Below, piece after piece: positions 35,481 through 45,234 of a stretch of 64,000 nt of DNA (positions within the stretch are counted from its first letter, which is position 1; every line of letters starts with the position of its first letter). The notes beneath the pieces were generated by a model. It was given only the letters and a program-made list of their open reading frames with translations. It searched no databases and was not told the origin of the DNA. The stretch lies in assembly GCA_963729115.1 (NCBI GenBank), contig CAVSMR010000025.1, positions 248,001 to 312,000 on the forward strand, read 5' to 3'. The translations under genes and the position numbers were made by a program. The stretch is from Actinophytocola sp963729115. GTDB lineage: Bacteria; Actinomycetota; Actinomycetes; Mycobacteriales; Pseudonocardiaceae.

Positions 35481-36272
35481 ATGGATGAAATCATCGAAAA
35501 GTCTGTCGAGCGCGTGATCCGCGCCATGCACGAGAACCTTGGCGAGCCGATCACCATCGACGACATGGCCCGGACGGCGATGTTCAGCAAGTTCCACTTC
35601 TCCCGCATCTTCCAGCGGGTCACGGGGATCTCCCCGGGCCGCTTCCTGTCCGCGCTGCGGCTGCAGGAGGCCAAGCGGCTGCTGCTGACCACGTCGATGA
35701 CCGTCGCCGACATCAGCCACCTGGTGGGCTACAACAGCATCGGCACGTTCAGCTCGCGGTTCCGCGGCAGCGTCGGCGTCTCGCCGACCGAGTACCGCCA
35801 GCAGCGCGGCTACGTCTCGCCCCTCGCGACGCTGCCGTCCCCCGACGCACCGGTCGTCGCCGGCCCGTCCGCCGTGCACGGCCAGGTGTGGCGGCCGCAG
35901 TCCTGCGAGCCGGGGCAGGTGCTCGTCGGCCTGTTCCCCGACCGGATCGCGCAGGGCACGCCGGCACGGCACGCCACGCGGGTGGGCGCGGGCCCGTTCG
36001 TGCTGCCGGACGTGCCCGACGGCACCTGGTACGTGCTGGCCTACTCCGCCGAGGCCGGCTACGCCGAACCCGACCCCGACCAGACCTACGTCGCCGCGTT
36101 CGGGCCCGTCGAGGTCCGCCACGGCGGGCGCGCGCCGAACGTGGACCTGTGGCTGCGACCGCGGCGGATCTTCGATCCCCCGGCCCTGCTCGCCCAGCTC
36201 GACCAGCCGGTGTGCGCCGCCCAGGCATGGGTTCCCGGCAGGGCTGACCAGGCCGCCCTGCCGGGGGCCTGA
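35481..36272 (+). CDS. AraC-family regulator with N-terminal HTH
   Basis: The 263-residue protein has its double HTH_18 domain at the N-terminus (about 10-110): ITIDDMARTAMFSKFHFSRI (helix-turn-helix 1), then TVADISHLVGYNSIGTFSSR and FRGSVGVSPTEYR. The C-terminal half (about 130-263) is a beta-rich region with WRPQSCEPGQVLVGLFPD and WYVLAYSAEAGYAEPD, probably ligand-sensing. ATG 35481 is chosen because the AraC fold begins there; an in-frame ATG at 35271 would add an unsupported 70-residue extension. It diverges from the E8/E9-like operon across about 297 nt, so it may control it. Confidence 0.85.
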   Translation: MDEIIEKSVERVIRAMHENLGEPITIDDMARTAMFSKFHFSRIFQRVTGISPGRFLSALRLQEAKRLLLTTSMTVADISHLVGYNSIGTFSSRFRGSVGVSPTEYRQQRGYVSPLATLPSPDAPVVAGPSAVHGQVWRPQSCEPGQVLVGLFPDRIAQGTPARHATRVGAGPFVLPDVPDGTWYVLAYSAEAGYAEPDPDQTYVAAFGPVEVRHGGRAPNVDLWLRPRRIFDPPALLAQLDQPVCAAQAWVPGRADQAALPGA

Positions 36273-36298
36273 CCAACTCCCCCACAAGGGGACGAAAC

Positions 36299-36331
36299 GA
36301 AGCTCCGCCCGCAACCAGCGGGCGGAGCTTC
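36299..36331. terminator. Bidirectional terminator between AraC and DUF1702 genes
   Basis: A perfect 14-bp stem (GAAGCTCCGCCCGC / GCGGGCGGAGCTTC) with loop AACCA sits midway between two convergent genes; TCTCTT follows on the plus side. Confidence 0.85.
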
Positions 36332-36351
36332 TCTCTTGCGGGGTATGGCTG

Positions 36352-37344
36352 TCAGGCCGCCTTCGCGGCGGGTCGGAAGTGGGTGCGGATGCGCTCGCGC
36401 CACAGTTCGTACGTGGGGCTGCCGCCCGGGCCCTCGCCCGACTCGACCGAGGTCGAGGCCGCCAGCATGACCGCCTGCTCCACCGAGCCGCCGGTGAACG
36501 CCTCCACGGCGAGCGCGCTGTGCTCGGGCACGTGGCCCGCGGCCGTGCGCGCCGTCGCGGCGAACACCGAGCCCAGCGCCACCTCGTCGGCGTAACCGCC
36601 GGCCGCGTCGACCAGCCGGGTGAGGCCGTCCGCGGGGCAGCCGCCGGCGAACGTGGCGGCGAGGCCCACCCCGCTCCACAGGTCGGCCCGGCGCTCGGGG
36701 GCGAACGCGCCGACCGCCGCCGCGACCCGGTCGGGCAGCGCGCCGTGGATGAACCACAGCGCCCGGCCGACGCCCTGGTCCGCCGCGCGCGGGAAGTAGT
36801 CGGCGCGGCCGGTCCACGGGTACGGCTTGAACGCCCGCTGCTCGTCGACGACGTGGCGGGTGTGGAAGTAGGCGCGGTCGAACCCGTAGCCGTCGACGGC
36901 GAGCCAGCTCATCGTCGGGAAGAACGGGACGCCCTCGAGGTCGGGCATGATGTTGCGCCAGAGGACCCGCGGCAGCCGGGCCATGGCGAACCCGATGCCG
37001 ATGTAGGTGAGGAAGATGTGCGGCAGCCCGGGACCCTCCAGCAGCTCCTTGGTCCGCGTGCCGCGCCCGCCCGCCATCGCGTCGCGCACCGCGTAGGCCA
37101 TCGCCGCGCCCTCGTAGGCGAAGCCGCGGTTGTCCGGCGACACCGTCTCCAGCCGCCGCTCGACGTCCCACAGCCCGCGGTGCTCGATGCCCCACTCGAA
37201 GCCGCAGATCACCGACTGCGGCACCGACTCGAGATGTTGCGCGGCCGGCGACGCCGCGCCGGGGAAACCGCGGTGGGCGAACGTGACCGTCCGCAGTTTC
37301 GGCGTGAGCGCGAGCCTGCGCACGGTGCCGAGAATCGCCGGCAT
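36352..37344 (-). CDS. DUF1702 enediyne-cassette protein
   Basis: The 330-residue protein matches the DUF1702 pattern: MPAILGTVRRLALTPKL at the start, FAHRGFP, DNRGFAYEGAAMAYAVRDAM (about 85-104), HIFLTYIGIGFAMARLPR, LAVDGYGFDRAYFH and a C-terminal GGSVEQAVMLAA. DUF1702 proteins are part of the conserved gene set round enediyne PKSs (the UnbL/E3 member) and are thought to help process or bind the nascent polyene, but have no proven activity. It is the last gene of a minus-strand operon with a membrane protein and a SARP. A strong AGGAGG precedes ATG 37344. Confidence 0.85.
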   Translation of the reverse strand: MPAILGTVRRLALTPKLRTVTFAHRGFPGAASPAAQHLESVPQSVICGFEWGIEHRGLWDVERRLETVSPDNRGFAYEGAAMAYAVRDAMAGGRGTRTKELLEGPGLPHIFLTYIGIGFAMARLPRVLWRNIMPDLEGVPFFPTMSWLAVDGYGFDRAYFHTRHVVDEQRAFKPYPWTGRADYFPRAADQGVGRALWFIHGALPDRVAAAVGAFAPERRADLWSGVGLAATFAGGCPADGLTRLVDAAGGYADEVALGSVFAATARTAAGHVPEHSALAVEAFTGGSVEQAVMLAASTSVESGEGPGGSPTYELWRERIRTHFRPAAKAA

Positions 37345-37370
37345 GCAAACCTCCTGGGAGTTCGTCGCCG

Positions 37371-38315
37371 TCACGCCCAGGGGGCGAGCGGGTACCACGG
37401 GATGATGTCGCGCATGGCGAGCAGCCGGACGTCCCAGTAGAGGACGGTGAACACGCCGGCGACGAGCAGCGCGGTCGCGCTGAGCACGGTGAGGCGCTGC
37501 GGGTTCGCCGCGAACCACCCGCGCAGCCGGCCACCGGCGAGCCAGCTCGTGATCAGCAGCAGCACGGCCAGCACCACGACGTTGCCCAGCGACTGCAGCA
37601 GGAAGGCCGCGGCGCCGTAGAGCGGGTCGTGCGCCTGCGCGGCGTCGCGGAACAGCATGCGGAACAACGGGAACGGGCGGCCGATGAGGAACGCGCCGAC
37701 GAGCGCGCCGAAGAACACCTCGCGCGCGTGGGGAAAGCGGCGGGCCAGCCGCGCGAACGGGTCGCGCACCAGGCCGAGCGTGGCCAGGCCGAGGTAGGTC
37801 ATGGCGAGGCCGACCGCGCCGAACACGACCATGGACTGCACGCTGCGCGGCGACAGCGTGCCCGGGGTGTTCGGCGTGGTGTCGAACTGCGGCATGCCGG
37901 TGCCGACCAGCCCGACGACCACCCCGTAGGCCGCGGACACGACGGCCATGCCGGCGAAGAGCCACAGCAGCGGCGTGAGCAGCGCGCGCACCCGGTCCCA
38001 CCGCCCGCCCGCGCCGCCCAGCAGCGGCGCCACCGAGCCGAACACCGCGATGTTGCAGGCGGTGAACGTGCCGGCGAGGCCGGAGACGAACGCGAACACC
38101 ACGCCCGCGCCGACCCCGGCGATCGCGGTCTCCTTGGCGTCGTGGCCGAGCAGCCCGTTCGCCACGGTGTCCCCGATCGCACTGTCCACGAAGGACGCCG
38201 ACCAGGCGGCGGAGAGCAGCAGCCCGCCGAGGAAGCCGAACGCGACCACCCGGCCGCGCCGCAACGGGCGGGCCGGGACGGGCGCGAGCACCGGCCGGGT
38301 GCCGACCTGGGTCAT
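37371..38315 (-). CDS. Multi-spanning membrane protein next to DUF1702
   Basis: The 314-residue protein has seven or eight membrane helices in two halves. The first half has VVAFGFLGGLLLSAAWSASF and FVSGLAGTFTACNIAVFGSV; the second has VFFGALVGAFLIGRPFPLF. The pseudo-symmetry and the TACN and RPFP turns recall CcdA/DsbD-type thiol carriers, but the second Cys is missing. It stands where UnbU would be expected, yet lacks the NqrB-like features of UnbU. It may move a pathway intermediate or reductant across the membrane; function unknown. Good AAGGAG site; 16 nt after the SARP. Confidence 0.7.
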   Translation of the reverse strand: MTQVGTRPVLAPVPARPLRRGRVVAFGFLGGLLLSAAWSASFVDSAIGDTVANGLLGHDAKETAIAGVGAGVVFAFVSGLAGTFTACNIAVFGSVAPLLGGAGGRWDRVRALLTPLLWLFAGMAVVSAAYGVVVGLVGTGMPQFDTTPNTPGTLSPRSVQSMVVFGAVGLAMTYLGLATLGLVRDPFARLARRFPHAREVFFGALVGAFLIGRPFPLFRMLFRDAAQAHDPLYGAAAFLLQSLGNVVVLAVLLLITSWLAGGRLRGWFAANPQRLTVLSATALLVAGVFTVLYWDVRLLAMRDIIPWYPLAPWA

Positions 38316-38331
38316 GACGTCTCCTTCGCGA

Positions 38332-39156
38332 CTAGCCGGCGATCGCGTCCGGTGTCCAGTTGTTGACCATGTAGCGCGGGTCGTCGACGATCACGTCGCC
38401 GGAGAGCATCGCCTGGTGCAGCTGGCGCAGCCGCGGTGACGGGTCGACGCCGAGCTGGTCGCGGATGGTCGCCCACATCTCGTGGTAGACCTCCAGCGCC
38501 TGCCCCGGCCGCCCGCAGCGGTAGAGGGCGAGCATGTACTGGGCGCGGAAGTTCTCCATGTACGGATGGCGCGCGCACAACGCGGCGAGGTCGCCGAGCA
38601 GCTGGTGGTGGCGGCCCAGGTAGAGGTCCGCGTCGATGCGCAGCGTCAGGTCGGTGAGCCTGCTCTCGGCCAGCCGCATCGCCTCGATCTCCAGCTGCGG
38701 CCCGCCCGCCACGTCCACGAGCAGCGGCCCGCGCCACAGCGCGAGCGCCTCGCGCAGCAGCCGCTCGGCGGTCACGTAGTCACCGGCCGCGCCCGCCGCC
38801 CGGCCCGCCGCGGCCAGCCGGTCGTAGCGCGCGACGTCCAGCGACTCCCGCTCCAGCGCGAGCAGGTAGCCGGTGTGCCTGGTGGCCAGCACCTTCAGCG
38901 CGTCGGACTCCTGGCCGGGCAGCGCGGCACGGATCAGCTTCCGTATGTGCATCACATACGTCTGCAGCGTGCTGGAGGCGGTGCGCGGCGCATTATCGCC
39001 CCACAACTCCTCCATGAGCGCGGTCGTGGTCACCACCCGGCCCACGTTGATCGCGAGCATCGCCAGGAGCTGGCGCGGTTTTCCTGCCGTCGGCACTACC
39101 GAAACGTCGTCGATGACGACTTCCAGTGCGCCTAGCACACTAATTTCAGCTCGCAT
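38332..39156 (-). CDS. SARP-family transcriptional activator
   Basis: The 274-residue minimal SARP has an OmpR-type winged helix (ISVLGALEVVIDDVSVVPTA, then STLQTYVMHIRKLI) and a BTAD domain (LRIDADLYLGRHHQLLGDLA, YRCGRPGQALEVYHEMW). It is a clear paralogue of the SARP at 29274, sharing phrase after phrase. No TTA codon was noticed in it. It diverges from the PKSE gene across 251 nt and heads the operon with the membrane and DUF1702 genes, so it is the best candidate for direct PKSE activation. Confidence 0.92.
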   Translation of the reverse strand: MRAEISVLGALEVVIDDVSVVPTAGKPRQLLAMLAINVGRVVTTTALMEELWGDNAPRTASSTLQTYVMHIRKLIRAALPGQESDALKVLATRHTGYLLALERESLDVARYDRLAAAGRAAGAAGDYVTAERLLREALALWRGPLLVDVAGGPQLEIEAMRLAESRLTDLTLRIDADLYLGRHHQLLGDLAALCARHPYMENFRAQYMLALYRCGRPGQALEVYHEMWATIRDQLGVDPSPRLRQLHQAMLSGDVIVDDPRYMVNNWTPDAIAG

Positions 39157-39407
39157 TAGTCAGCTCATTTCACCGGTACACCCTTCTGGCAGGGTAAGGC
39201 CACGAAGGATGCGTGGAATCTCCAGGAATGCGGCCGGACGCCCGCAGTGCACGAGATGGCTCTCCTGAGCATTCTCGGAGTAGCGGCGCGTTTTCCGATC
39301 TTGCTCGCAACCAATCCCCACCGTTTATCGCACAACGAGAGTAGGCCCGTTCTCCCGCGTATTGCACGCTTGAATCCGTCAGGCTGTCTGGCCGTGAGGC
39401 GGTGAAC
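39157..39407. promoter_or_regulatory. SARP-PKSE divergent promoter region
   Basis: This 251 nt gap must contain the promoters of both the SARP and the PKSE operon. It is AT-richer near 39270-39340. Clear heptamer repeats like those at 26959 were not found, and no convincing -35/-10 pair was seen. CTCTCCTGAG and similar short imperfect dyads occur. The PKSE start at GTG 39408 has GTGAGG 8 nt upstream, favouring it over GTG 39402. Confidence 0.35.
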
Positions 39408-42400
39408 GTGAGCAACGAGCGGATCGCCATTGTTGGCATCGGCCTTCGCTATCCGGATGCCACTTCCCCAGGGGAACTCTGGGAGAACGTGCTGGCCGGC
39501 CGGAGGGCGTTCCGGCGGCTGCCCGACGAGCGGATGAACCACGCCGACTACTGGTCCGCGGATCCGCAGGCGCCGGACCGGTTCTACTCGACCCGCGCCG
39601 CGGTACTGCGTGACTTCGAGTTCGACCGGGTGAAGTACAAGATCGCGGGCAGCACGTACCGGTCCACCGACATGACGCACTGGCTGGCCCTGGACACGGC
39701 CGCCGTCGCGCTCGCCGACGCCGGGTTCCCCGACGCGGAGGGCCTGCCCCGGCGCGGGACCGGCGTCGTCCTCGGCAACAGCCTCACCGGCGAGTTCGCC
39801 CGCGCCAACATCATGCGGCTGCGCTGGCCGTACGTGCGGCGCACGGTCGCCGCGGCGCTGGCCGCCAAGGGCTGGCCGGACGAGGAGACCGGCGCGTTCC
39901 TGCGCGACCTGGAGTCGCAGTACAAGGCGCCGTTCCCGCCGATCGACGAGGACACCCTCGCGGGCGGGCTCGCGAACACGATCGCCGGGCGCATCTGCAA
40001 CTACTTCGACCTCGCGGGCGGCGGGTTCACCGTCGACGGCGCGTGCTCGTCCTCCCTGCTGTCGATCGCGAACGCCGCCAAGGCACTCGCCGACGGCGAC
40101 CTGGACGTCGCGCTCGCGGGCGGCGTGGACCTGTCGATCGACCCGTTCGAGGTGATCGGCTTCGCCAAGACCGGCGCGCTCGCGACCGGCGAGATGAAGG
40201 TCTACGACGCCGACGCCAACGGCTTCTGGCCCGGCGAGGGCTGCGGCATGGTCGTGCTCATGCGCGAGGCCGACGCCATCGCGCGCGGCTGCCGGATCTA
40301 CGCGTCGGTCACCGGCTGGGGCATCTCCTCCGACGGCAAGGGCGGCATCACGCGGCCCGAGGCGGCGGGCCACCAGCTCGCCATCGAGCGCGCCTACGAC
40401 CGGGCGGGCTACGGCGTCGAGACGGTCTCCTACTTCGAGGGCCACGGCACCGGCACGGCCGTCGGCGACGCCACCGAGATCGAGGCGCTCTCCGGCGCCC
40501 GCCGGGCGGCCGATCCGACGGCCGCGCCCGCCGCGCTCGGCACGATCAAGGGCAACATCGGCCACACCAAGGCCGCGGCCGGCATCGCCGGGCTGATCAA
40601 GGCGACGCTCGCCGTGCACCACCAGGTGATCCCGCCCGCGACCGGCCACTTCGCGCCGCACCCCAAGCTGACCGAGCCGGACGCGGCGGTCTACGTGCCG
40701 GCCGACGCGAGCCTGTGGCCCGGGGACCTGCCGGTGCGCGCGGGCGTGTCCGCGATGGGCTTCGGCGGCATCAACTCCCACATCGCGCTGGAGGAGGCGC
40801 CCGGGCGCGAGCGGCGCTCGACGGTGGGCCGGCGGACCGAGGCGCTGGTCGCCAGCCGCCAGGAAGCCGACGTGCTGCTCCTCGACGCGCCCGACGCCGC
40901 GGCGCTGCGCGAGCGGGTGACCGCCCTGGCCGCGCTCGTGGCGAAGCTGTCCCTCGCCGAGCTCGCCGACCTCGCGGGCACGCTCGCGATCCAGCGCGGC
41001 AGCGGCACGGTCCGCGCCGCGGTCGTCGCCGCGAACCCGGCCGACGCCGCCCGCAAGCTGACCCGGATCGCCGACGAGCTCGCGGCGGGCGCGACCACGC
41101 TGCTGGCGCCGGCCGACGGCGTGTTCCTCGCCGACCGCGCGAGCGCGCCCCGCATCGCGTTCCTGTTCCCCGGGCAGGGTTCCGGGCGCGACACGGTCGG
41201 CGCGATCCGCCGCCGCTTCGCCTCGGCCGACCACGTGTTCCGGCACGAGGCCGTCCCCACCGGCGGCGACCACGTGGCCACCGAGGTGGCGCAGCCGAAC
41301 ATCGTCGCGGGCTCGATCGCCGGGCTGCGGGTGCTGCACACGCTCGGCATCGACGCCGACATCGCGGTCGGGCACAGCCTCGGCGAGCTGACCGCCCTGT
41401 CCTGGGCGGGCGCGCTGGGCGGCGGCGAGGTGCTGCGCCTGGCCGGGGTACGCGGCCAGGTGATGGCGCGCGCCAGCCAGGCCGGCGGAGCCATGGCGGG
41501 CCTGTCCGCCGACCCGGCCACCGTCGAGGCGCTGGCCGGCGACCGCGACGTGGTGATCGCCGGCTACAACGGCCCCGCGCAGACCGTGATCGCGGGCCCG
41601 GCCGCGGACGTGGACGCGGTGTGCGCCGAGGCGCGGGCGGGCGGGCTGACCGCCACCCGGCTCAACGTGTCGCACGCGTTCCACTCGCCACTGGTCCAGC
41701 CGGCCGCGGACGCGATGGCAGAGCGGCTCGGCGAGTTCACGTTCGGCCCGCTGACCCGGCCGGTCGTCTCGACCGTCACCGGCGAGCCGCTGACCACCGA
41801 CACCGACCTGCGCGCGCTGCTGGTCGACCAGATCGTGCGGCCGGTGCGCTTCCAGGAGGCCGCGGCGCGGGCGATCGACGGCGCGGACCTGGTGCTCGAG
41901 GTCGGCCCGGGCCGGGCGCTGACCGGACTGGTCGGCCAGGCCGCACCGGACACGCTGGTGCTGGCCCTGGACACCGCGAGCACCTCGCTCACCCCGCTCC
42001 TGACCGCCACCGCGGCGGCCCACGCGCTCGGCGCCGCCGTCGACCCGACCGCGCTGTTCGCCGACCGGGTGGTGCGGCCGGTCACCGAGGACGCCGAGCC
42101 GAAGTTCCTGGCGAGCCCGTGCGAGACCGCGCCGGAGATCGGCGCGGACCTCGCGGCGGCCGCCGAGCCGGTGCCGGCCACGGAGGCGGCCGGGCAGGCC
42201 GGCGCGGCCGCGGGCACCGCGACGCTCGACCTGCTGCGCAGGCTCGCCGCCGACCGCGTCGAGCTGCCGATCGAGACGGTCACCGCGCAGACCCACCCGC
42301 TCGACGACCTGCACCTGAGCTCGATCACCGTCGGCCAGATCGTCAACGACGCCGTCCGCGAGCTCGGCCGCGCCGCGCTGGCCACGACGACGAACTTCGC

Positions 42401-45233
42401 CACGGTCACCCTCGGCGAGCTCGCCGAGCTGATCGACGAGCTCGAGGACACCGCGCAGGACGGGACCACCGGGCCGAAGGAGGTCCCCGGCTACGCGCCG
42501 TGGGTGCGCCCGTTCTCGGTGGACTACGTGCCCGCCGGCGCCCGGTCCCCGGGCATCGGGATCGGCCTGGGCGCGCCGGGTGCCTGGTCGCTGCACGCGC
42601 CCGCCGGCCACCCGCTGGCCGAGCGGCTGCGGGCCGCGCTCGTGGAGGCCTCGCTCGGCGACGGCGTGCTGCTGTGCCTGCCGCCCAACGGCGAGGAGCA
42701 CCTGGAGCTGTTCCTGCCCGCCGCGCAGGAGGCCATCGCCGCCGCCGGCGAGACCCGCTTCGTGGTCGTCCAGCAGGACCTCGGCGCCTCGGGCCTCGCC
42801 CGGACGCTGCACCTCGAGCACCCGCAGATCGCCACCACCGTGATCGGCCTGCCCGACGTGGCGCCCACGAGCCCCGGCGACATCGAGGCCGCGGTCTCCC
42901 GCGTGGTCGGCGACATCGCCGCCACGACCGGGTTCACCGAGGTCCGCTACACCGCCGAGGGCACCCGGACCGTGCCGGTCTTCCACGCCCTGCCCGACCT
43001 CGGGCCGGACGGCCCGGCGGCCGAGGGCACGCCGCTGGACGCCACCGACGTGCTGCTCGTGACCGGTGGCGCGAAGGGCATCACCGCCGAGTGCGCGCTC
43101 GCGATGGCGCAGGACTCCGGCGCCCGGCTCGCGCTGCTCGGCCGGGCCGACCCGGCCGCGGACGAGGAGGTGTCGGCCAACCTCGCCCGGATGGCGGCCG
43201 CCGGCGTCCAGGTGCGCTACGAGCGGGCCGACGTGACCTCGGCCGAGGAGGTCGGACGCGCGGTCGAGCGGTTCCGGGCGGCGCTGGGCCCGGTCACCGC
43301 CGTGCTGCACGGCGCTGGCCGCAACGAGCCGAACGCGCTCACCGCCCTGTCCGAGGAGCAGCTGCGCCGCACGCTGGCGCCGAAGATCGACGGCCTGCGC
43401 ACGGTGCTCGCCGCGGTCGGCGAGGAGAACGTCAAGCTGCTCATCACGTTCGGCAGCATCATCGGCCGGGGCGGGCTGCGCGGCGAGGCGCACTACTCCA
43501 CGGCCAACGACTGGATGTCCGAGCTGACCGTCGACTTCGGCCGGCGCAACCCGCACGCGCGGGCCCTCGCGCTGGAGTGGTCGGTGTGGTCCGGCGCCGG
43601 CATGGGCGAGAAGCTCGGCGTGGTCGAGGCGCTCATGCGCGAGGGCATCACCCCGATCTCGCTGGACAACGGACTGGCCGTGCTGCGCCGGATCCTCGCC
43701 GACCCGTCGGCCGGCCCGGTGCTGGTGATCAGCGGCCGCACGGCCGGGCTGCCCACGATCGGCCTCGACCGCGAGGAGCTGCCGCTCACCCGGTTCATCG
43801 ACCGGGTCCAGGTGCACTACCCGGGCGTCGAGCTCATCACCGAGGCGGAGCTGAGCTCGGGCAGCGACCCGTACCTCGCCGAGCACCTGCTCGACGGCGA
43901 CCTGCTGTTCCCCGCGGTGATCAGCATGGAGGCGATGACCCAGGTCGCCACCGCGCTGTCGGGCCACACGGCCCCGCCGCTGCTGGAGGACGTGGAGTTC
44001 CTGCGGCCGATCGTGGTGCGCCCGGGCGGCTCGACGACGGTCCGGCTGGCCGCGCTCGCCCGCGACGCGACGACGGTCTCGGTCGCCATCCGCAGCGACG
44101 AGACCGGCTTCGGCACCGACCACTTCCGGGCCCGGCTGCGGTTCCCGCGCCCGGAGCCGGCCACCCCGGCGGCGGCCGTGCGCACCGAGCTGCCGGCGGT
44201 GCCGGTGGACCCGGTCGCCGAGCTGTACGGCGGGGTCCTGTTCCAGGGCAAGCGTTTCCAGCGCCTGCTGGCCTACCGCAAGGCCGGCGCGCGGCATGCC
44301 GTCGCGGAGCTGTCCACCACCACGCCGGCCCCCTGGTTCGCCCCGTTCATCCCCCAGGACATGGTGCTCGCCGATCCCGGCACGCGCGACGCGGTCATGC
44401 ACTCGATCCAGTGCTGCGTGCCCGACGCGACGCTGCTGCCGCAGGGCATCGAGCGGCTCTACCTGGCGGACCCGTCCGGCCCCGCGCCCGAGGTCGTGCT
44501 CATGGACGCCCGCGAGCGCACGCAGGACGGCGACAGCTACGTCTACGACGTCGACGTGGTGACCACCGCGGGCGAGCTCGTGGAACGCTGGGAAGGGCTG
44601 ACGCTGCGCGCGGTGCGCAAGCGAAACGGCGCGGGGCCGTGGGTGCCCGCGATGCTCGGGTCCTATTTGGAGCGTTCGGCCGAGCGCGTGCTCGGCGGCG
44701 GCCGGACCGTCGTGGTCGAGCCCGACCCGGCCATCGGCCTGCTCGAACCGGCGGACCGGCGGGCGCAGACCGAGCTCGCCGCGAGCCGGGCCCTGGACCG
44801 CCGGGCCGGCCTGCGGTACCGGCCCGACGGACGCCCCGAGATCGACGGCGGCACGGTGTCGGCCTCGCACGGCGCGGGCCTGACCGTCGTGGTGACCGGC
44901 ACGCACCGGCTCGCCTGCGACGTCGAGATCGTCGCCGAGCGCGACGAGGACGACTGGGCGACGTTGCTCGGCGGCCAGCAGCTCGCCGTGCGGGACCTCG
45001 TGGCCGCCGAGGCCGGCGAGTCCGCCGCGGTCGCGGCGACCCGGATCTGGAGCGCCCTGGAATGCCTGCGCAAGGCCGGGGTGACCACACAGGCACTCAC
45101 CCTCGACCGGATCGACACGGAGGGCTGGGTGGTGCTCTCGGACGGCGAGTCACGGATCGCGACGTGGGTGACGACGGTCAACGACATTCCCGACCAGGTC
45201 GTCTTCGCCGTCCTGGCGGGAGAGGAGAACTGA
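39408..45233 (+). CDS. pksE: Enediyne-type iterative polyketide synthase (PKSE)
   Basis: The 1941-residue protein has the domain order KS-AT-ACP-KR-DH-PPTase unique to enediyne PKSs. The KS (1-460) has Cys213 in DGACSSSLL, His346 in GHGTGTAVGD and His386 in GNIGHTKAAAG. The AT (about 550-870) has Ser657 in GHSLGELTAL. A single ACP carries Ser972 in DDLHLSSI. The KR (about 1205-1470) has TGGAKGI and a Tyr in HYSTAND. The DH region (about 1470-1720) has HLLDGDLLFP and DAVMHSIQ. A C-terminal PPTase-like domain (about 1720-1941) has CDVEIV. Such enzymes build a C15-C16 polyene on their own ACP after self-phosphopantetheinylation. The gene heads a coupled operon with the thioesterase 1 nt downstream. 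Confidence 0.95.
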   Translation: MSNERIAIVGIGLRYPDATSPGELWENVLAGRRAFRRLPDERMNHADYWSADPQAPDRFYSTRAAVLRDFEFDRVKYKIAGSTYRSTDMTHWLALDTAAVALADAGFPDAEGLPRRGTGVVLGNSLTGEFARANIMRLRWPYVRRTVAAALAAKGWPDEETGAFLRDLESQYKAPFPPIDEDTLAGGLANTIAGRICNYFDLAGGGFTVDGACSSSLLSIANAAKALADGDLDVALAGGVDLSIDPFEVIGFAKTGALATGEMKVYDADANGFWPGEGCGMVVLMREADAIARGCRIYASVTGWGISSDGKGGITRPEAAGHQLAIERAYDRAGYGVETVSYFEGHGTGTAVGDATEIEALSGARRAADPTAAPAALGTIKGNIGHTKAAAGIAGLIKATLAVHHQVIPPATGHFAPHPKLTEPDAAVYVPADASLWPGDLPVRAGVSAMGFGGINSHIALEEAPGRERRSTVGRRTEALVASRQEADVLLLDAPDAAALRERVTALAALVAKLSLAELADLAGTLAIQRGSGTVRAAVVAANPADAARKLTRIADELAAGATTLLAPADGVFLADRASAPRIAFLFPGQGSGRDTVGAIRRRFASADHVFRHEAVPTGGDHVATEVAQPNIVAGSIAGLRVLHTLGIDADIAVGHSLGELTALSWAGALGGGEVLRLAGVRGQVMARASQAGGAMAGLSADPATVEALAGDRDVVIAGYNGPAQTVIAGPAADVDAVCAEARAGGLTATRLNVSHAFHSPLVQPAADAMAERLGEFTFGPLTRPVVSTVTGEPLTTDTDLRALLVDQIVRPVRFQEAAARAIDGADLVLEVGPGRALTGLVGQAAPDTLVLALDTASTSLTPLLTATAAAHALGAAVDPTALFADRVVRPVTEDAEPKFLASPCETAPEIGADLAAAAEPVPATEAAGQAGAAAGTATLDLLRRLAADRVELPIETVTAQTHPLDDLHLSSITVGQIVNDAVRELGRAALATTTNFATVTLGELAELIDELEDTAQDGTTGPKEVPGYAPWVRPFSVDYVPAGARSPGIGIGLGAPGAWSLHAPAGHPLAERLRAALVEASLGDGVLLCLPPNGEEHLELFLPAAQEAIAAAGETRFVVVQQDLGASGLARTLHLEHPQIATTVIGLPDVAPTSPGDIEAAVSRVVGDIAATTGFTEVRYTAEGTRTVPVFHALPDLGPDGPAAEGTPLDATDVLLVTGGAKGITAECALAMAQDSGARLALLGRADPAADEEVSANLARMAAAGVQVRYERADVTSAEEVGRAVERFRAALGPVTAVLHGAGRNEPNALTALSEEQLRRTLAPKIDGLRTVLAAVGEENVKLLITFGSIIGRGGLRGEAHYSTANDWMSELTVDFGRRNPHARALALEWSVWSGAGMGEKLGVVEALMREGITPISLDNGLAVLRRILADPSAGPVLVISGRTAGLPTIGLDREELPLTRFIDRVQVHYPGVELITEAELSSGSDPYLAEHLLDGDLLFPAVISMEAMTQVATALSGHTAPPLLEDVEFLRPIVVRPGGSTTVRLAALARDATTVSVAIRSDETGFGTDHFRARLRFPRPEPATPAAAVRTELPAVPVDPVAELYGGVLFQGKRFQRLLAYRKAGARHAVAELSTTTPAPWFAPFIPQDMVLADPGTRDAVMHSIQCCVPDATLLPQGIERLYLADPSGPAPEVVLMDARERTQDGDSYVYDVDVVTTAGELVERWEGLTLRAVRKRNGAGPWVPAMLGSYLERSAERVLGGGRTVVVEPDPAIGLLEPADRRAQTELAASRALDRRAGLRYRPDGRPEIDGGTVSASHGAGLTVVVTGTHRLACDVEIVAERDEDDWATLLGGQQLAVRDLVAAEAGESAAVAATRIWSALECLRKAGVTTQALTLDRIDTEGWVVLSDGESRIATWVTTVNDIPDQVVFAVLAGEEN

Positions 45234-45234
45234 G

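Noticed and set aside
37371..38315. Assignment as UnbU
   Set aside because: The position fits, but the sequence lacks NqrB-like UnbU features and instead looks like a two-half CcdA-type membrane protein.
39165..44906. 1913-codon open frame antisense to the PKSE
   Set aside because: It is a GC-bias artefact: low-complexity Arg/Gly/Ala/His protein, no motifs, opposite to a clear multi-domain PKSE.
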